Shown here piece after piece: positions 19,204 to 21,378 of a DNA stretch of 21,378 nucleotides (position 1 is its first letter; every line of letters starts with the position of its first letter). The notes beneath the pieces were generated by a model, which saw nothing but the letters and a program-made list of their open reading frames with translations, was not told the DNA's origin and made no database searches. The position numbers and the translations under genes are program-made. The stretch spans positions 1-21,378 of the forward strand of contig QANT01006745.1 in the NCBI GenBank assembly GCA_003254885.1. The letters are read 5' to 3'. Origin of the DNA: Purshia tridentata. Its lineage: Eukaryota; Streptophyta; Magnoliopsida; Rosales; Rosaceae.

Positions 19204-19279
19204 AAGAGAAAAATATCTGTTCCCGGCCAGTTCTTCAGCACACCAATGTCTTGCACTGATCCTGAATCCAGCTCCCCAG
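19204..19279 (+). CDS. Possible first coding exon of a second gene (perhaps an ankyrin paralogue)
   Basis: A T-rich acceptor TTGTCTTTCCAG ends at 19203. The exon reads KRKISVPGQFFSTPMSCTDP and then ESSSP to a donor CCCAG|GTACC (GT at 19280). It contains an ATG at 19246 (MSCTDPESSSP) and leaves phase 1, the same phase as the first coding exon of the ankyrin gene, whose N-terminus is also Ser/Pro-rich. A TATTTATATA motif at 19181-19190 would alternatively make this the first exon. No ankyrin exon follows in the remaining 2.1 kb, so the rest would have to lie beyond the window or be lost. Confidence 0.35.
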
Positions 19280-20220
19280 GTACCTTGTCTCTCTCCACAT
19301 ATATAGAACTTCTTTTTTTTATTTTTTTATATAATATTATTTTTGTGTAGCATTATTATTATTATTATTATTTGTGTTCCCTTTATTTTGGGAAAGGAAA
19401 AGAAAAGAAAGTACCGGCCCATTAATTGCAAGACGGTTTTGGAAAGCTTGTGAATCTATTAATTATTCATTTTATATATGCATGTTCTTATAACATCCTT
19501 CTCTAATATAATACTTGTATATAATATAAGGTTCCATTAGGATATATTGATTTAAAATAAAAAATTTAAAAGTACAGGACTACAATTAACACAATTAAGA
19601 ATACATACATCAAACTAAAATTTGGCTCAAAATATAAGAACCAAAAGTGTAAAATGTAGCCTTAATTATCTACTTGTCTAAATTATTTGTTAAAAGAAGA
19701 CCGAAAATTATCAGCTTTGTAATATCAGTTTTCCTTGTGGCTTTCATATTACTTTATTAACTTCTTAACACATGCTCTGCTCATGTCAGTTAGCCCTGTT
19801 ATTGTATATTGAGTACTTATATATAGTTTTATAATTACCCCCTCTCTCTCTCTCTCTCTATGTTTTAAGGTGGTGGGGTGTGTTTTCCTAATTTTTAGTT
19901 TTAATGGTATCAACTATACCTTAATTTATTAGATAGTTTATGTGATTGTTTTGTTTAAATAAAGAATATTTTAGGAAATCTCATTCATTATGAAGCCTGT
20001 AACATAAAACACTCCTTCTAGTGCCTTTATAGTAGTACATATATAGCTTAGAACAAGGATCCATGACATCCTAGTTTTCAATAGGGCCAAGTACTCCTTA
20101 TAGGATTTCAATGATCCGAATCATCTATTTTTAAGGTCTTCATTAAAGGATCATTCTTGCAAAAAAATAAAGTAAATCGGAAACCATTTATCATAAACGA
20201 TTTAAGGGGTAAAAACATTT
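19280..20220. other. Spacer or intron with microsatellites
   Basis: It contains (ATT)n at 19352-19371 and (CT)n at 19841-19859. No exon resembling the ankyrin gene was found on either strand. Confidence 0.5.
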
Positions 20221-20400
20221 TTAGTTCCTGTGTTTTACTCAAAAAAACAAATTTAGTCATCGTAGTTTTAAAATTTCAATTTTGGTCCTTGGTTTATATT
20301 CTAAAAACAAAATTTGTTCTCATAGTTTCAAAATTTCGATTTTAATCCTTGGTTTTCGTTTGTTAGCAATTTTGGTCCTTAAACATTTATAAATTTCACT
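20221..20400. repeat. Three 60-bp tandem units
   Basis: Units at 20221-20280, 20281-20340 and 20341-20400 share the frame TTnnGTCCTTGGTTT..AAAACAAATTT..TAGTTT..AAAATTTC.AT, in exact 60-bp register. The third copy is the most diverged. Each unit has two related halves of the 'tttagtcc' type, which is common in plant transposon-derived repeats. The open frame over it (20157-20345) is an artefact. Confidence 0.75.
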
Positions 20401-20674
20401 TTAAACTTAACAAACTAGACTTTTGGCACATGCTCTGCATGTATCAAATGACATTTATATTGTGTTTTTTATTATATAATTTGTATTTGTTTAATAAATT
20501 CTCACCACTCTTTCCACTCTACCTTTTAAGGTAGTGATGTGTTTTTTAATTTTTATTTTTTATTTTTATTTTTATATTTACAACTTTGTTAAGAATTAAT
20601 GTATTTTTGAATGAAAGATATTTTCAACAAATCATAATTTGGTCACCAAACCTCTCTCTTGGCATTATATATAA
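20401..20674. other. Spacer before the Helitron
   Basis: AT-rich sequence continuing the repeat-rich flank. TGCTCTGCATGTATCAAATG and the later ACCTTTTAAGGTAGTGATGTG resemble stretches around 19771 and 19865, so part of this block may be a diverged duplicate. Confidence 0.35.
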
Positions 20675-21025
20675 CTAGTCTCTTGCCACGCGCGTGACAA
20701 TTGACCTTTCTAAAAATTTAATTAAAATTTTTTGACAGGACCGCCCCGGAGTTGACCCCGAGATATGTCAACAGAGCAAATTTTGGAATGGGTCATTACA
20801 TTTTTAATAATTTATTTGTCTTAAAATAATGGTAGTAGAAAAGTGGATTGCTAAAAATAAGGGTGCAAATTTTTATTTTTTATTTTGTAAATTCTAATTA
20901 TTATATTTTACCATTTTATCTTTTATTCATAAATAATGTTATCAGTACCTATTTTATAAATAGGGATATTTTTGAAAATCACAAATTTAACCATTATACT
21001 CCCCTTCTGATATTATATATATAGA
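20675..21025 (-). mobile_element. Complete non-autonomous Helitron (351 bp)
   Basis: On the minus strand it starts TCTATATATATAATATC at 21025, a typical Helitron 5' end. It ends with the perfect palindrome CACGCGCGTG (20687-20696), an 8-nt spacer and CTAG at 20675-20678. The flanking host bases are A at 20674 and T at 21026, the expected AT insertion site with no duplication. The interior is noncoding. The hairpin-to-CTAG spacing equals that of the partial Helitron at 1-166, but the sequences differ, so they are separate subfamilies. Confidence 0.75.
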
Positions 21026-21026
21026 T

Positions 21027-21378
21027 TGTCACACCCCAACCCGAGATTAAGAACTAATCCCGGATTAAGGTGTGAGTCACATTCTAATTATAGAATTAGC
21101 TTCTATAAANCACATTCTAATTATAGAATTAGCTTCTATAAATAGAATATGACAAGAACATAAGTAATAAATTGAAATAAAAATTCTCACTTCTATTACA
21201 CAAAGAACTCAATTCAATCTTAATTTACAACACACCGCTTATCCCAGTACTTAAGTCTTACATAACGTACAACAAATGGAAACCAACCTTACTTAGTTCA
21301 ATCTTATTTATAGACTATGCCTTGCTACTTACTCCCACTATGAGTTTGGATCTTCAAGGGTTGGACCTGCAAAGTCTA
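21027..21378 (+). mobile_element. LTR-like sequence, start only
   Basis: It begins TGTCACACCCCAACCCGAG, a start often seen in plant gypsy-type LTRs. A short stem follows (GTCACACC against GGTGTGA near 21070). The rest runs off the window, so neither the end of the LTR nor any coding region can be checked. Confidence 0.35.
21078..21142. repeat. Exact 32-bp duplication flanking a single N
   Basis: The 32 bp at 21078-21109 are repeated without change at 21111-21142, with one N between. This is what results when two overlapping contigs are joined without merging the overlap, so it is probably an assembly artefact. Confidence 0.85.

Noticed and set aside
20157..20345. 62-codon plus-strand frame
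   Set aside because: It lies over the 60-bp tandem repeat, and its repeated peptide follows the DNA repeat.

Overview
This 21.4 kb window looks like nuclear DNA of a dicotyledonous plant. It is AT-rich, has GT-AG introns, plant TATA boxes and microsatellites, and holds many degraded transposable elements: Helitrons, foldback MITEs, copia and probable gypsy LTR fragments, and tRNA-derived SINEs. The one clear gene belongs to the plant ACD6/ITN1-like ankyrin family. The style resembles a woody rosid, but that is an impression and not something the sequence proves. No prokaryotic operon, CRISPR array or intact structural RNA gene was seen.

Layout. Positions 1-166 are the 3' end of a Helitron that runs in from the left. 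A long-armed foldback MITE lies at 1503-1860. A weak promoter with a short reading frame starting MASS (2393-2527) follows, then two AT-rich foldbacks (about 2900-3592) and an orphan terminal exon (4331-4491) that carries an in-frame 24-codon duplication. About 3.9 kb with no gene I can support comes next. On the minus strand at 8398-8759 there is a Ty1-copia LTR, its primer-binding site and the first codons of gag. A possible Mutator-like element with 10-bp flanking duplications is at 9700-10239.

The main gene runs from a TATA box at 10447 to a stop at 15013 on the plus strand. I infer a noncoding first exon (about 10480-10539). Five coding exons (11206-11335, 11749-12231, 12857-13000, 13777-14204, 14858-15013) join in phase into one 446-codon frame. 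The protein has two ankyrin blocks and the family's conserved linker, but it stops just where the four-helix PGG membrane domain should begin. Introns 2, 3 and 5 carry, respectively, a MITE, a TRIM-like element plus a tRNA-like sequence, and a minus-strand SINE.

Downstream of 15013 the sequence is nearly all repeats: a nested MITE region (15047-15526), an A-tract with an N, a family of GAGGT/CCTGA repeats (16779-17042), an LTR-like block (about 17940-18315), another foldback (18648-18789), a possible first exon of a second gene (19204-19279), a 60-bp tandem repeat (20221-20400), a complete 351-bp Helitron (20675-21025, minus strand), and the start of an LTR-like sequence with a likely assembly duplication around an N at 21110.

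No wholly new system was recognised. The best leads are the ankyrin protein without its membrane anchor, the possible second 5' exon in the same splice phase, and the short unidentified gene pieces at 2393 and 4331.
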